Positions 44,036-57,165 of a stretch of DNA of 64,000 nt are shown piece after piece. The position numbers and the translations under genes are program-made. The DNA is taken from positions 41,008,513-41,072,512 of the forward strand of contig CAMGYJ010000011.1 of the NCBI GenBank assembly GCA_946122785.1. Direction: 5' to 3'. The notes under the pieces were generated by a model. It was not told where the DNA came from. It did not search any database and was given only the letters and a program-made list of their open reading frames with translations. Position 1 is the stretch's first letter, and every line of letters begins with the position of its first letter. The stretch comes from Linum tenue (taxonomy: Eukaryota; Streptophyta; Magnoliopsida; Malpighiales; Linaceae).

Positions 44036-46345
44036 AGTATTAATCGTTAAAATGGTTTAATTCATAACTTTCGTTTATTATATGATTCTAGGTTACAATA
44101 TTCCATCCTTTTGTAAATTCTTGGGTTATATACTCAATTGCGATTCATACAAGTCCGTGTTAATGTATTTTCTATATGACCATTTATGGTTTCATTTCAG
44201 TCAAGTAGAATAAAAGATTTTGATGTGATGAGAGCAATGGCGAATCTAACCTCTCGGATCTCCTTAGGTGAAAGGGGGTTCAGCCGGAATTTCTTTACCT
44301 GATGTCGCATCGTGTACTGATTTAATCCTCCGTAATGGCAAACACCTCGGTCAAACTGCCAAGGTCTTCCCAGCAGTATGTAATAGATTATCTTAATTAA
44401 GAATTTTATAAAATATTGTAAATAAAAAAATTTATATATAGTATTAATTGTTAAAATGGTTTAATTCATAACTTTCGTTTATTATATGATTCTAGGTTAC
44501 AATATTCCATCCTTTTGTAAATTCTTGGGTTATATACTCAATTGAGATTCATACAAGTCCATGTTAATGTATTTTCTATATGACCATTTATGGTTTCATT
44601 TCAGTCAAGTAGAATAAAAGATTGATATAATGAGAGCAACGGCGAATCTAACCTCTCGGATCTCCTTAGGTGAAAGGGGGTTCAACCGGAATTTCTTTAC
44701 CTGATGCCACATCGTGTACTGATTTGTTCCTCCGTAATGGCAAACACCTCGGTCGAACCGCCAAGGTCTTCCCGGCAGTATGTGAGCTGCCTACATCGGA
44801 GTAACGTCAAACTCAAGTTCGTCGCGGTAATCTCCCAGCTCAAAATGTACCTTTCCTTGCTTCGTCACACGAATAGCACCATAGTCATTATGCCAATGCA
44901 AATTATAAGGATCTGGGTGCCTGGTCATGATCAAACTAAGCTTGTCTACCACGTCCTGGCTGATGATGTTGGCACAGCTGCCTCCGTCAATGATCAACGA
45001 AAGTAACTTACCCTGAACGAGACACCGACAATGGAACGTGGTTTCTCTTTGACTCGTGTCTGGTGAATCTTCAAGGGTAAGGGCTTTTCGACTAACTCTC
45101 ATTAGTTTTCCCGAGACAACCTCCACTTCTATTTCCTCATCGACCGACTCGTCATCACTAGAACCAATTTGCTCTTTGTTGGTGAGATATGCTCTGTCTT
45201 TGATCACCAACGTTTTCAAGTTAGGACACTAATTGGCCTTATGCCTCGTCCATGGCATTTAAAGCACTGAATCCCTCCTGAACATTCTGGACGAGCTGGA
45301 TTAGGCCTCGTCGGAGGCGAATTGGCCTCAGAACTTGTATGTGTCGTTGTTTTCAACGCTAGGGAAAACCGTTGACCTGACCACATCTTATGCTGCTTTT
45401 CTATCTTCGCAACGAGGTGGATTGCTTCTTCGAGGTCTACAAAGGCCCTTAGCTAGAATTCTTGCCGGATTTCTCGGCTTAGTCCGTGCAAAAATTATGA
45501 AATCGTTGCCTCTCTATCTTCACGAACGTCGGCCCTCATCAAGAGCAATTCGAGCTCTTGGTAGTAATCCTCCACGCTCCTAGATCCTTGCCAAAGTCCT
45601 TGCAGCGATTCATGGAGCTCACATTGATAATATGCCGGAATAAATCGCTCCCTCATCAATCCTCAGAGCTTTGCCCAAGTTGCAATCTCGGCTGCAGATT
45701 CCTCTATCGCCGGAGTCGAATTTGCTCCCACCACTAAGCAGCATAGTCGCTGAACACGTAGGTTGCTAAAGAAACCTTCTACCGCTCTGTATATCGGCCA
45801 CACTCAAAGAAAAAGATCAGTTTGCGCTCCCAATCCAAGTAAGAGGTTGCATTTGAAGTTCCCTTGAAACGTCGGCACCGAAAGCTTAATTCCCAGAGGA
45901 ATTGCTGACTCTTCTCAAGTTTCTCTCGTCGATCTCGAGCCTGACGATCAAGATCGTGCTCGACCACGACTAGACATCGTTCAAGATCTGCAATTCAATC
46001 CATTAACGCCGGATTTTTGTCGAGAGGTTCATCGTCGGGAACTTCCCTTCCACGAACTTTGTTTTCCGGTCAAGCGATGGAGTCGATCTTTTGATTGATT
46101 TCCTGCCGGAATGGAGTGAACCTCTCGTCAAACTGTCGCATCAGCTCCTGTATGTCAATTTGTTGTCCCGTGATTGCTCGATTGTCGACTTGAACCTCAG
46201 AATTCAACTCATCGGCGTGCTCTGTTTTCTCGTGTACAACCTTAGGGTTGTTGGAAACGGGACACTTCGACCTTGTCCAATACGTTGCCCCAGCAATGTT
46301 CTTCTCTGTCATGTCCACTGTGTAAAACCGGGGCTCTGATACCAC
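44036..46345 (-). pseudogene. Decayed Ty3/gypsy element, gag and protease remnants
   Basis: On the minus strand, fragments read in the order gag start (46345-46070, RQFDERFTPFRQEINQKI), gag core (45967-45779, SYLDWERKLIFFFECGRY), a damaged zinc knuckle near 45270 (CFKCHGRG), and a retropepsin domain (45219-44791, SLIIDGGSCANIISQDVVDK). The post-protease linker near 44780-44650 resembles HILPGRPWRFDRG. Stops and frameshifts separate the pieces. A segment of about 400 bp is tandemly duplicated (copy 1: 33313-33364 plus 44036-44381; copy 2: 44383-44780), and the younger Tat element interrupts the first copy. No RT or integrase follows, so the 3' half is missing. Confidence 0.85.
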
Positions 46346-46346
46346 T
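46333..46346 (-). other. Primer-binding site of the decayed gypsy element
   Basis: On the minus strand TGGTATCAGAGCCCC is the classic primer-binding site complementary to initiator tRNA-Met, placed between the putative LTR edge (about 46350) and the gag start. Confidence 0.85.
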
Positions 46347-46349
46347 TAA

Positions 46350-47230
46350 TGCAACCCTAGGGGTTGGTTTTGATCCGAGTCGCTCAGCTTAGAATCAATC
46401 CGAAAGGATTGAATCTCTCATGTTAAGAACAAACCAAAACAGGGTTGAATTTGGTGTTGGGATGGTGACTTTCGTACAACTTTCACGAAGGGGAAAGAGG
46501 CTCGAAGAGTATGGTCGATGCTTGGCCACGTTCATGATAGTTTGATGAACGATACAAGCTCACAAGTTGCCTAGATCTCACTCTAAACAACTCTCAACCT
46601 CACGAACCAACAAGCTTGTGAACCAATTAGGGTTTTAATTCAATTCAACCTAATCTCTCTATTACAAAGGTTAGCTCGACTTAACTAGAACCTAAATCCA
46701 TCTAACAACTTGAAAAGGAAGTCTAGCTAGGTTACAACTCAAAAAGGATAACAAATCCAACACGAAAAGGGTAATTGAATCAAACAGCGTACAAATCCTA
46801 ATCCGAATAGGATTCAGATTAGCCTTCCTCCAAAGTCAAATGCAGCAGGCTCGACACGATCTTTGGCACCCTCGTTCGAACCCTTCCAGAGATCAAACCA
46901 ATCATCCAATGCCTCGTCCTTGTAGTAGAAAATGCAATCTTTCATGTGGAACAAACCTTGCAACTCGATTCCCCACTAATTGTCCAGAATGGAGCTCCAA
47001 AGTTGTTCTCCCGAAACAGTTTCATGCCTTAGCCGATTTTGGGTAGTTCTCCGGTTTTCACTTCCACTTTTGCACAACCTGAAAACCCACCTTTTAGACT
47101 TTCAATCGATCTCCAAGGCATGTCAACGTGTAGAGGGTGACTCCAGCTTCAAAACATGCTCTCAACCGTCCATTTTCATCGAGCCAATAAAATGTTCCAC
47201 TCGTCCAAAGTTGGTTACCTGAAACTGTAA
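46350..47230 (-). repeat. Probable 5' LTR of the decayed gypsy element
   Basis: The segment starts TGCAACCCTAGGGGTTGG (plus) immediately beyond the tRNA-Met primer-binding site and has no coding content. Its outer limit is estimated. No second LTR copy exists in the window for comparison. Confidence 0.5.
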
Positions 47231-50200
47231 AAAGACTTAAACAAAAATTAGTGTTCTTCTAGGGAATTGGATTGCCTTCTTGATCAATCAATCATGATCC
47301 ATAGATTGAGCCATTTAGGATCATACCATCTCCCGCGCCCCACCCTAGGTTGGTCACCACCAGCCTCTCCGCCTGCCCTATTGGCTGCTGCTCACGCCCC
47401 GCTCTGCCGCTCAACATTGTCTGTATGGTGACCTCACCGCCCGTTAATCGGTCCCCTTCGCCATCTTCTCCTCCTTCTCTTATATGACGGATCAACCCAC
47501 ATCTCCTTTCTCCCCCTTTTGTTTCTTCCTCTACGTCGTTGGGCTCGTCATTTCCATTTGGATGAGTGTTCGTCGATTAAGCTTTCCTTCGAGTTGAGAC
47601 AATGACATTGAAAGCTCTCCTCCCTGCCATCATTATCATCTCCGTCCAGGCGGAGGCGGTTCTGATTGTTGTTGGGGGTCCTTCCTCTCCTTCACACGCC
47701 TTTTTTCTTCCTTCTACTCAATATGTTTCTCTTGTTAACGTGTTATCTTCATCCTCTTCCGAGTTTTCTTTTTTTAATCGAATTGTCGGTCAAACCAAAA
47801 GAGTGAAAACGAGTGAGATTAGAATTTAGCTGGAACCAAAAAGAAGATAAGTACATAGAGAGGAGCTTACATGTGAAGCATCATCAGTTTCTTCATGGCA
47901 GTTTCTAATCATCGTCATGCAAGAGAGAAAAGTCTGAAAAAATGTATTGAGAGATGGGAGGAATAAAAGTCATTTGTTGTCACGTTGGAAATTGCGAAAA
48001 TGCCCTTGGTTGGATGTAATTCTAGAGAAAGAAGGAACATACAATAAAATGTCAGGCAACAAACACGAAGAGATTGAAGAATAAAATAAAACCACCACTA
48101 GAGAAGGCAAGCACTAAAATAACATATACTGAAAAATTACACACAAAAAATTGCGTCACAAGGAACTCACCATCTATCCAATCAGCATGAGAACGACAGT
48201 AATCCCCAAGGCAAGGTCGTCACTCGCGTGAGTGTGCAATTGACAAATCCATTCAAGTTAGAGGAGTAGAAGATAGGACATTTGAGAGATCGCAACTATA
48301 GAAAGAGACGGACTAGGAGCTGATTTTGGAGACGATAGCTCAAAAGGAGAATAGCACAATGGATCTAGAAGTGTTTTCATTCTCCCCCCTCTTCTTCTCC
48401 TAGTTCTTCTTTTTCCAGCAACAGAGAAAGAGAGATGAATGAATGGGTGGCTGTGAATAGTTAGGGGAGAGAATAAGGAGTGTAAAACAAAATTACATAT
48501 AAAATACAAAAACAACCGAAATTGATGTGACTTCTGTTCTTTCTTTTCGTTGCATTTTCGTAGAGGAGGGGGGAGAAGAAAAGAAAGAAGAAAAAGAAAT
48601 TAATAAACAAAGGAAAGAAAAGAAAACTCAAATTGATATGACTTGTTATTTTTCTTTTTGTGATAAATAGAGAGATAAAAATACATGAAGGGAAGAGAGT
48701 AGGGATTCGTGAGAAAGGTAAGAAGGGGTTAGTCCTCAATTGATCTTATCTAGAATTAAAAGAAGGAAAAAATTGGGAGGGTTCCAATTCTCTGCAATTA
48801 AAAAGGATTGAAGAAATAAATTTTTAATACTCATTAGTGTGGTTCTAAGTCATCCATTAACAACAATTATAAATTTTTAATAATCACTAATGTGACTCTT
48901 GTTTTTTTAAAGATCTAATAATTATTACTATTTGCTTAAGATCTAATCATGTTAGGAAAAGGAAAATTTTCTATTTCACGAATTTGAACTTACCATATTT
49001 ATATTCAAGGAAAACAACAACTATATATGCTTTCACAGGCTGCAGAGCAAGATTTCTAAGAGCGACAAATTAGTGATGACAAGAAGCGTGAGAGCCAAGT
49101 TTCTGGAAATAAAGGGAAATAAAACTCAATGTCTTCGAATTTGGATAAAAATGTTTTAAAGGTAGCTAAAACATAGTAATAACTGCGAGATATACAACAT
49201 TTTCCACCAAAATAGCATCAATAACTCCCTAATGACGCAAGTATCCACAAGACTTGAAATAGATGCAACTTATTGTTGGATATGAATCTTTTGGATCCTC
49301 TGCTATCATTGTAAGTACTAGTGATCTCGAGGCCTATAATAACGGTTCCATAAGCCACAAGATGTAGGCAACAATATGGATTATACCAGTTTGGCACCTG
49401 CGTTTTAGACGAGACAGCAAATCAACTATAGCCCCCCCCCCCCACAAGACACGTGATGCCGACACAATTAAACGAATCCGACAAATCGAACTTATGAGTA
49501 ATCTAAATAATGAATCCAACTATCAACATAACTTTTCGCCGACAACAAGCTTATCTTCTTGTTAGAAGAGTCTTTAAGAAAGTAACGGATTACCTGGCAA
49601 GGTGTGCTGAAAAATCCTTCAGAGTACGTCAAATTCATAGACTTCAATTGGTGAAAGGTGAAGACTGATCTTTGACCAAATGACAAATCTAAGACAAACA
49701 CTGCGGCAGAAGAAACAAGACAATGAAAAACTTCTCAATTGTTTTTACTTGGACCATATCTGTGTTATACAAGTAGTACAAAAACATTAGAAGTAGGATC
49801 AAAGCAGAGTAGACCTCGACCAATTTCTAAGGATTTTAATTATTGAGAAAGTGAAAACAAGAGTGGAGAATTTGATTTCTGTTTCACTATTTGCCTCATA
49901 GTTAAATGCCAAATGTTTCATGAGACATTAAAAAAAACAAAAACTAGTTGCAAGAATTTGCAGTGATGATATGCAAAGAGAATGTAAACAAAGTCCAAAG
50001 AAAAGACACGTTGCAGGTCTAAAGCCAATTCGGAGAAACAAAATTTTGAAGATCTGAAACCAAATAAGACAGGTCTAAAGCCATTTCTATCTAGCTGATG
50101 AAATGATTTACTTGACTTTCTACATTTCTTACGACATCATGCAATTTTAGAAACATGATAGCAAGATCAATACTCTCCTATTCCCATGAGTTTCCAACTT

Positions 50201-51395
50201 CACGCAATAGCTCTACCACCACTTAATTTGGTATGGTTTTCTTGTTGTAATATAGTGGTGCTTTAGAAACTTATACTTCTGGTAAATCTTCTCCCAAATT
50301 CTTTCCTCAAGTTTCACTACCTACTCATAGCACCCATGCTCAGCACACTGAGATGGTAAATACAAAATTCTCAAATGGGCTATGTCCACCACATGTTCCA
50401 CATACTCACCATTGGCGTTGATTATATGTTCCCGCCTCTTTTTAGTGAAATAAAATGTAGCAATATCGTCTTCTAAGTTAGTGTTCTTGAAATCCATCAG
50501 TGGAAGACATAATAAACAAAGAGTTACATACAAAGAGAGTTGTTGAAAAGGAAGATAGCATACTGTAGTGGGAAGGGTACCGTGTGGGAAAGAGAGCCAC
50601 CTTAAAAAAAGTGTCGAGGTGACGTAATGACATGTTAGAGAAATAATAACAAAGTAGTGAAATATTTCTGCAACAGTATGTTGATTGTTTGAGGTGGAAT
50701 AGATTTCAGCGTTTGTGCCAGTTGATCCAGAGCATATAGGCGTTACTTAGTTGTTTTTGCAGTTGATTTTGATGTTGATATATGCAACTTTCCGGTGATA
50801 ATCGCAGCACCAGGATTTTTCAATGCTAGTTCCATATGAATCAGTACTAAAGCATGTGTCAATCACTCCAACAATGGCACCAAAGATGAAATAAAGGATC
50901 TCTATATCTTTGTGGTTAGTTCAGGAGATATCGATCCGAATTTATCGTAAAGTAAAATGGATATTATTTCCTTTTCTTCCTTATCAAAGGCGGGCCCCTT
51001 AAGGAGCAAGGCTTCTTTATTGAAAAGAGGGAGTGAGGGGGGAGGTTGACAAGACCTAATAAATGTAATTATGTGAAACAACTTAATAAAATCAGCAGAG
51101 TATCTAGAAATCTATAGTATAAACCAAGAATTTAAAGCTCGAAAATTACTACAATACTCCACGCATTTGCTACGTGAAACTTGTGCCAAATCTGGAACCA
51201 ACAACCACCTAATCAATTGAAAAAAGGAAAAGTGTCCCAATAACATCACCTTCAGATAGTTAAATAAGCTATTAATTGGCTCTTTTAGGCAAAGAGATTG
51301 ATCATTATTTTGTATGGTTACTCAATAGAGATTGATCATTTTTGGGATAGTAAGTTTATCACAAGTTCTATTCTTTTAGTCTCAAGTGTTTTTCT
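47231..51395. other. Long intergenic stretch, nothing recognised
   Basis: More than 4 kb of AT-rich DNA with short frames on both strands, none matching a known family. About 47310-47830 is GC-richer and contains CT-rich tracts, but no domain is visible in its frames. A C-run of about 12 lies near 49432. Purine-rich tracts occur at 48540-48700. Confidence 0.4.
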
Positions 51396-51398
51396 TAT

Positions 51399-51769
51399 GG
51401 GGTCGTTTGGATGAGTTAATTGTCAATGTGGTATTTGTAGAGTCAAATAACTCATTTATTATTCATGTGATATTTCAGTGTTATTTCAATGGTAATTGAA
51501 ATAAAGTATCTCGTTTGGTTGAACCATGTAAATGTGGTATTTGACATGTGGTATTTGGTAAAAGCAGAGTGATAAAACGAGTTATTTCAAAATAACACAT
51601 GAGTATAAGTTATTCCAAATAACTCATTCTGAGTTATTTGTAAATAACTCATTGTTCAAATAACTCATTTTAGTAAAACGTTACCAAACGAGTTATTTGT
51701 GCCCAAATAACTCAATGTGAATTATTTGAACCCAAATAACTCATACAAATACTCCATCCAAACGACCCC
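51399..51769. mobile_element. PIF/Harbinger-like MITE
   Basis: The inverted ends GGGGTCGTTTGGATG and CATCCAAACGACCCC are flanked by a TAT repeat (51396-51398 and 51770-51772). The interior is 371 bp in total and contains many AAATAACTCATT/GAGTTATTTG words in both orientations. There is no transposase. The terminus is the same type as in the MITE at 20427. Confidence 0.85.
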
Positions 51770-51772
51770 TAT

Positions 51773-53896
51773 ATGTTATTTTAGAAGTTAGGTATTTTTA
51801 TCTTACTGTTATAGGTATTATGAAAGTCAATCTTATCCATCATCTTCCCTCAGGTGATTTGACGTCACTAACTTTCTCACGTTGCTTGAACCATTCGTCG
51901 CCCTCTTGTGCATGATGGTGTATTTGGTGAAAGACAAATTCTATTTTGTAGATGAATGTAAGGATTTACAAGTTATGAAAGACATTGCTCTTCCAATTTT
52001 GTGCATGCTCAATATCGACATGTTGTGGGACACATGGGACACAAATTTCTTACAAGCACTATTGTGAATGATGTGGGGGGGATTTTACAAAGGGATTCAA
52101 TACATTAATCTTATGAGTCTGAGATGAAGTTATCTTTTTACTAATGTAGAGTACGAGCCGAGGAGTGAACTTCTTAAAACACATGGAAACAAATTTGTTG
52201 GGCTGATTTTTTTTCCTCTTAAACCAAATGAGTTTTTTCTTCTATAGGTTGAAAATATTTGTTTTGCGTGGTTACTCAATAATAATGATATGATCCCTTT
52301 TGGAGTATGCTAATCTTTTCATTAAGTTTTATTTTCTTAGTATTAAGTGGTTTTATTATTTCTTGTTTCAGAAGACCGATGGAGAGTTCATCTTATCATC
52401 TGAAGAAACTTGGCCCCAAGTAGATTGACGTTATATATCGAATGAAAAGAATCATCTAACTTATTATGAGTAAGATATAAAAAGGTGGAGGATTGTGTAA
52501 ACAGGTGGTTGGCATCATGCTTGACGATACTTCAAGGTTCCTCTTGAGAGGATGATCCTTGAGCTTCACTTGGACCTGTGCAAACATACATTTCTTACCT
52601 GTGTGTAGCTTGTAGCACTCCCTCGGCTATTCTGTTTGTCATGCTGCAAAATACTTATAATTTCATTATTGCCTTTAAAAACTCACAATCTAAACTGAGG
52701 CATCATATATTTATTTTCATTCCTAAAGGTCGATTTTATACATAATACAATAATTTATTTCCATTGTCATCACAAAGAATAAGGATCTTGTTACGTCTAT
52801 GACAGGTGGCTTATTGATGAAAATACGATGTGTTTTGCTTGCACGTACAACTTCCCCCATTTTTCCTTGGCTCCATGAAACCATATGACCTCTTCTTGAG
52901 CTAGCAGGAAATCCAGATCAACCATGAGTTTTGCTTGAAGTTTTAGCAACCCAGGATGGAAGCCAATAGCTAGTCTTTCTTGAAGCCCCTTGAGAACCAT
53001 GACCATGAGTACTGTCTTTTTCATACGACCTTAGAGGAAGAAGTGGAACACCTTTCAGATCACCTTCTCCACGACCACAAGAAGGTTTTGTCCTACAACA
53101 CAAAAGAGAGAACGAACAAGAAACAATGAAATAGTAATAAAATTAAACTAAAACAGTAAAACATAGCCAATTACTACCTTAAATAAATGTTCCCTCTTTT
53201 CTTTGTGGTGGACTGGTGGTGGTCTCAATTGGCAGTGTGTGGCGGTCTCAACCGATGCTGTAGGGTTGTTGGGTCAGAGTGTTGGGGGAGGAAAGGAATG
53301 AAGACGACGCGAGGGGCGAGGCACATAGAAAGAGAAGTCAAAGTCAGGCGGGGTGTGAGGCTTGTACCCAGTTGCACTATCATTTCCCTGTGACTGTGAG
53401 AGATCGGCTAGTCGGTTAGTTAACTAACTGCCGATTACTAACCGGCTATGATCCGGTTTGGCCATCGAGAATCAATAATCAATACCGCTGGTTAATACTA
53501 TAATCGATAACATACCGGATACCACCCCCTATTACTGCGTATGATTTTAGTTGAGGGTTTGATTTCCTGAAAATTTCAAAAGAAGACAGGAGTGGAGTGG
53601 GGGGTGGATAGTCTCTAATGGATCAGAAGTAAAAAGGAAGGATGGTGGCTACCCTCGACTCTAACCAAAGGGAAAAGAAGACAAGACATGACTTGTGTGT
53701 GACGTGGATGCTCGTGGTGCCTGCATGCATAATGAGAGTAGTTGATTCGATGAGGAGAATTCATGCTCCATTTCAAATTTCATGCAACGAGAGTGAAAGT
53801 AGGAAGGATATTTTGGTCTTCACAATTATTTTTTATTTATTAAAAAGACAAGTACTAGGATTCAAACCATGACCACTTTAAAGAAAAGAAAGGATC
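51773..53896. other. Intergenic stretch with a possible LINE fragment
   Basis: Segments near 51290-51395 and 52250-52370 are diverged copies of each other (TGGTTACTCAATA followed by a TATTCTTTTAGT-like block), evidence of an old duplication. The frame at 52797-53024 (minus) includes LDFLLAQEEVIWFHGAKEKW. That resembles the linker between endonuclease and RT in plant L1 LINEs. No larger LINE frame continues from it. Confidence 0.4.
52797..53024 (-). pseudogene. Small LINE ORF2 fragment
   Basis: The frame contains a stretch similar to the conserved linker upstream of the RT domain in plant L1 elements (LDFLLAQEEVIW, then AKEKWGKL). Flanking sequence does not extend it, so this is an isolated relic. 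The call rests on one motif. Confidence 0.35.
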
Positions 53897-56800
53897 CACT
53901 ACAGGAAAACTGATTTCTAATCACGGTATCTTATTCATGGTAATTATTCCCGTACTAAGAAGTATACTAATAGTCACAGGAAAAGTTACTGTAATTGATT
54001 GTATAGTTCTGATCACGGGAATTGATTTACATGTTTTTCAGTTTTTATTTCCCGTGATTAATTATTTAGTCACAATCAATTACCGTGACAATATGATAAT
54101 TTACTTTTGCATATTTATTTAAGAATCATGAAATATTGAAAATAAAAAAGAATTCCAGATCATAAGACAATAAATTTAAGCTCCTTCACTAATAAAAAAG
54201 AGAATTTAGAATCTATGGAATTTTTTCTTCCTTTTTATCATACAACTCAATAGTTGACATCCAATGGCAATAAACACTTACAGCAGCTCGGTTCAAGTAT
54301 TTACAGTTCTTGTTAAATTGGTTCCATTAATTTTGCAATAAAAAAATTCATGCATAGCAATTCGGGTCTCTCACAATTTTTTCCCGCTCCACAATTCCAA
54401 AATTTGCCTCAAAGAAAATTTGGCTCCACAATCCCAAATTTTGCCTCCAGAAATAGATGGCTCCACCATTCCAAATTTTGACTCCAAAAAAATTTGGCTC
54501 CACAATTCTAAATTTTGCCCGCAGAAAAAGATGGCTCCAAAATGATGAAATTTTCGCTCTCCCGCTCCCGCAATTACATTTACCAAGAAAAATCATATCT
54601 TCTCCCTAGCCTAACCCACACAACCACACTTCCTAGTTCCTTCGTTCTGAAATAAAAAAAACTCGGGAGACATAAAGAGAGAAAAAAAGTCGAGAGAGAA
54701 AGAGGAGATGAGAACACCTGTCTTGGGTTCTTTCCACCGCTAGCAAACCAGCTTCAATCTTCCATCTATCACCATCCTAGTCCAGATGCGGTGTCTTTCC
54801 ACTGCAAGCAGGATAGTCTTCCATCTCCGACCCTCTGCAGCTCCATCACCAACCCCTGGCCAGGATCCAAGCTTTCTCTGTTTGATTGACTGTTGAATTC
54901 GTAACTTGAAAAATTAGGGTTCTGTTTCGTATCAATTGGGGGTTTGAGCCATTGCATGAATCAAGTTTTCTACCCATGTATAATATATATAATATTGTTT
55001 CGAGTCTATCTAAGAAGTCTTCCTTTCCAGACGCCAATGCGGTCACCTGTTGTTCATGAATGTTTCTGCTATCATTTGATTGTTTCTAGATTTTAGTGTA
55101 ATGATGCAAGGAAATAAGCTTGTCTTTCTTTGTTCTGAAGAGATGTTGGTTGCTATGTTGTTGGGCATAATATTTGTTTCTGCTTATTGCTTGCAGCTTA
55201 GTCTCGAGTGAATCAAACAGATTGTCCCTTCTCCTCTGCAGAGTTAAAATGACCTTGTGGTTGCGTGTGCATACTTGAGAAGAAGGTAATGATCATTTCT
55301 TTGTTGTTTCTTGTGAGTTCTGTAATTTTCCAGGTTTCACTCGCTGGATTGTGTGCAGTTCTATTCTGTTATGCTACTACTGTGGTTTTAGTGTGAGATT
55401 CCTCAGCTGCTTTTTTAATTCTGAATGAATATCTATTCTGTTATTGCAATTCTGAATGAATATCTAAGGTACTGATTTTTTAATAGTAATTCCATATATG
55501 AATAATTTAGGCGATATTGTTTCACTAATATGTAGTAAGAAAGGTAGTCTTAAAAGAAAAGCAGATTCTTCCACAACCACGTCGTAGACTAGAACTTGCA
55601 TATCTAGTCCAGGTTCAAAGAAACAGTGGAGGATGTTGTTCAATTTAGGGTTCATTGTGTACTTCATGTGGATTCAAATTGATTCTCTTTTCGTTTCTCG
55701 AGCAGCTAAGGGGTAAATGATGCTACTAAGCCCAACCTAATCCCTTGTGTGTTGGAAATTTATAACTAACTACGGGTTTGTGATAAATGTGTTATATACT
55801 GTAGGGCAAATGGTGTGTGGAAATGACTTAGCATATAGAAATCTTGGAGAAGGAATCTGGTGCTCTTGCAGTATGTTTCGCCATCATTCTGGGCTTGAAA
55901 GGGAGGCGAAGTGAGATTGAAGAGTTAAGCTAAAGGTAAAGAGGTTGGAGAGTAGCAGTAATCAGCAAGTGGACTTAGAGACTCAATGAGCGTTCCATGG
56001 AGAGAGCAAGTAAGGTCTTTTACTTTTGATCCCTTCATTGAAGTAAACTTCAGGAAAATGTATTTAAACTGCTGGTTGGGTTCTGGTGTGTTCTGCAGTA
56101 TGTTTTTTCATCCATCTTTGCAACAGTAGAAGTAGTGCAGCAATCGCAGTTTATCCTTCGTTTTTATGCATGCTTTGTATTTCCTTTATACATATTACTC
56201 GGTGATAGTGATGAATACAATGATTCTTTCTTCTAATCTTCCTGTCTGGCAAAGTAAATTAAGATTATAGGACAACCCTCCATTCTCTATCCTATTTGTA
56301 TATTGTTGTTTTCCCCTAGTTGGAGAATTGGGTAATTGTTTCTTACTGATGTAGGGCCAGTGGTGGCACAGAGGGGCAAAACTGGGACTGTGGATTGAGA
56401 TGATAAGTTGTTTTAAAGAAGATATGGCAGCAGAGGAACCATAAAACGAGCGATTCCAACTGCTTTTGTTTGAAGAACCAATGAACCAAGCTGCTGTTTT
56501 TGGAGATCAAATCATAGAAGGCATATAATATTAGTCAGTTTTTTCATTGTTCGGATTTTGTTCCCTGAATTCCCAAATCAGTTAGCTTAGGCCACTAAAA
56601 CAGTAAGATATGTAACTAATCCTTGTTCGTTCCGAGTTTACTGCTACATGAATATGTCTTTTCAAGTTTCAACTTTATATTATTCAATATATTGATGAAA
56701 AAAGATATTAGGATAAATTATACTTCTTTTTAATTGTTTGTTAATATATATAATTATAGCTTCGTCAAAAAAATAGTAAAATAGTAAATTGTATTTAATA

Positions 56801-57162
56801 ATGAAAGAACCAGCCAAATACCGTGACAAGTGATAGACATCTAGTCACGGGTAATGGTTTTGTCATGGTGAATACCGTCTTAAAATTAGCACATCCCGTC
56901 TTTAAATATTTTTTTTCTTGGATATGTGCTTCAAAATTTAACATTAGACACGATTTATCCCGTGACTAAGAGGTACAAATAGTCATGGGAAAATACACCG
57001 TGATGAAATTAACTAGTCACGGTACTATCACTAGTCATGGTATACAATTAGTCACAGAGCTTTATATTACGGTAAATTTACCGTGACTAATATTATTAAT
57101 CACAGGAAACGAGCTTTTAAACACGGGATATCCTGTGTGTAAATGACCTTTTTCTTGTAGTG
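53897..57162. mobile_element. Non-autonomous CACTA (En/Spm) element
   Basis: The left end CACTACAGGAAAACTG and right end CTTTTTCTTGTAGTG are inverted CACTA termini, flanked by a 3-bp ATC duplication (53894-53896 and 57163-57165). Both subterminal regions carry many TAGTCACGG/ACCGTGACTA words, the usual transposase-binding-type repeats of such elements (53930-54090 and 56820-57110). No transposase frame is visible. The centre (about 54600-56550) is GC-richer and has splice-site-like words, so it may be transcribed or derived from host sequence. Confidence 0.93.
54380..54545. repeat. 37-bp tandem repeat inside the CACTA element
   Basis: About four to five units built on TTGGCTCCACAATTCCAAAT recur with spacing near 37 bp (54422, 54459, 54495, 54533). 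Confidence 0.75.
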
Positions 57163-57165
57163 ATC

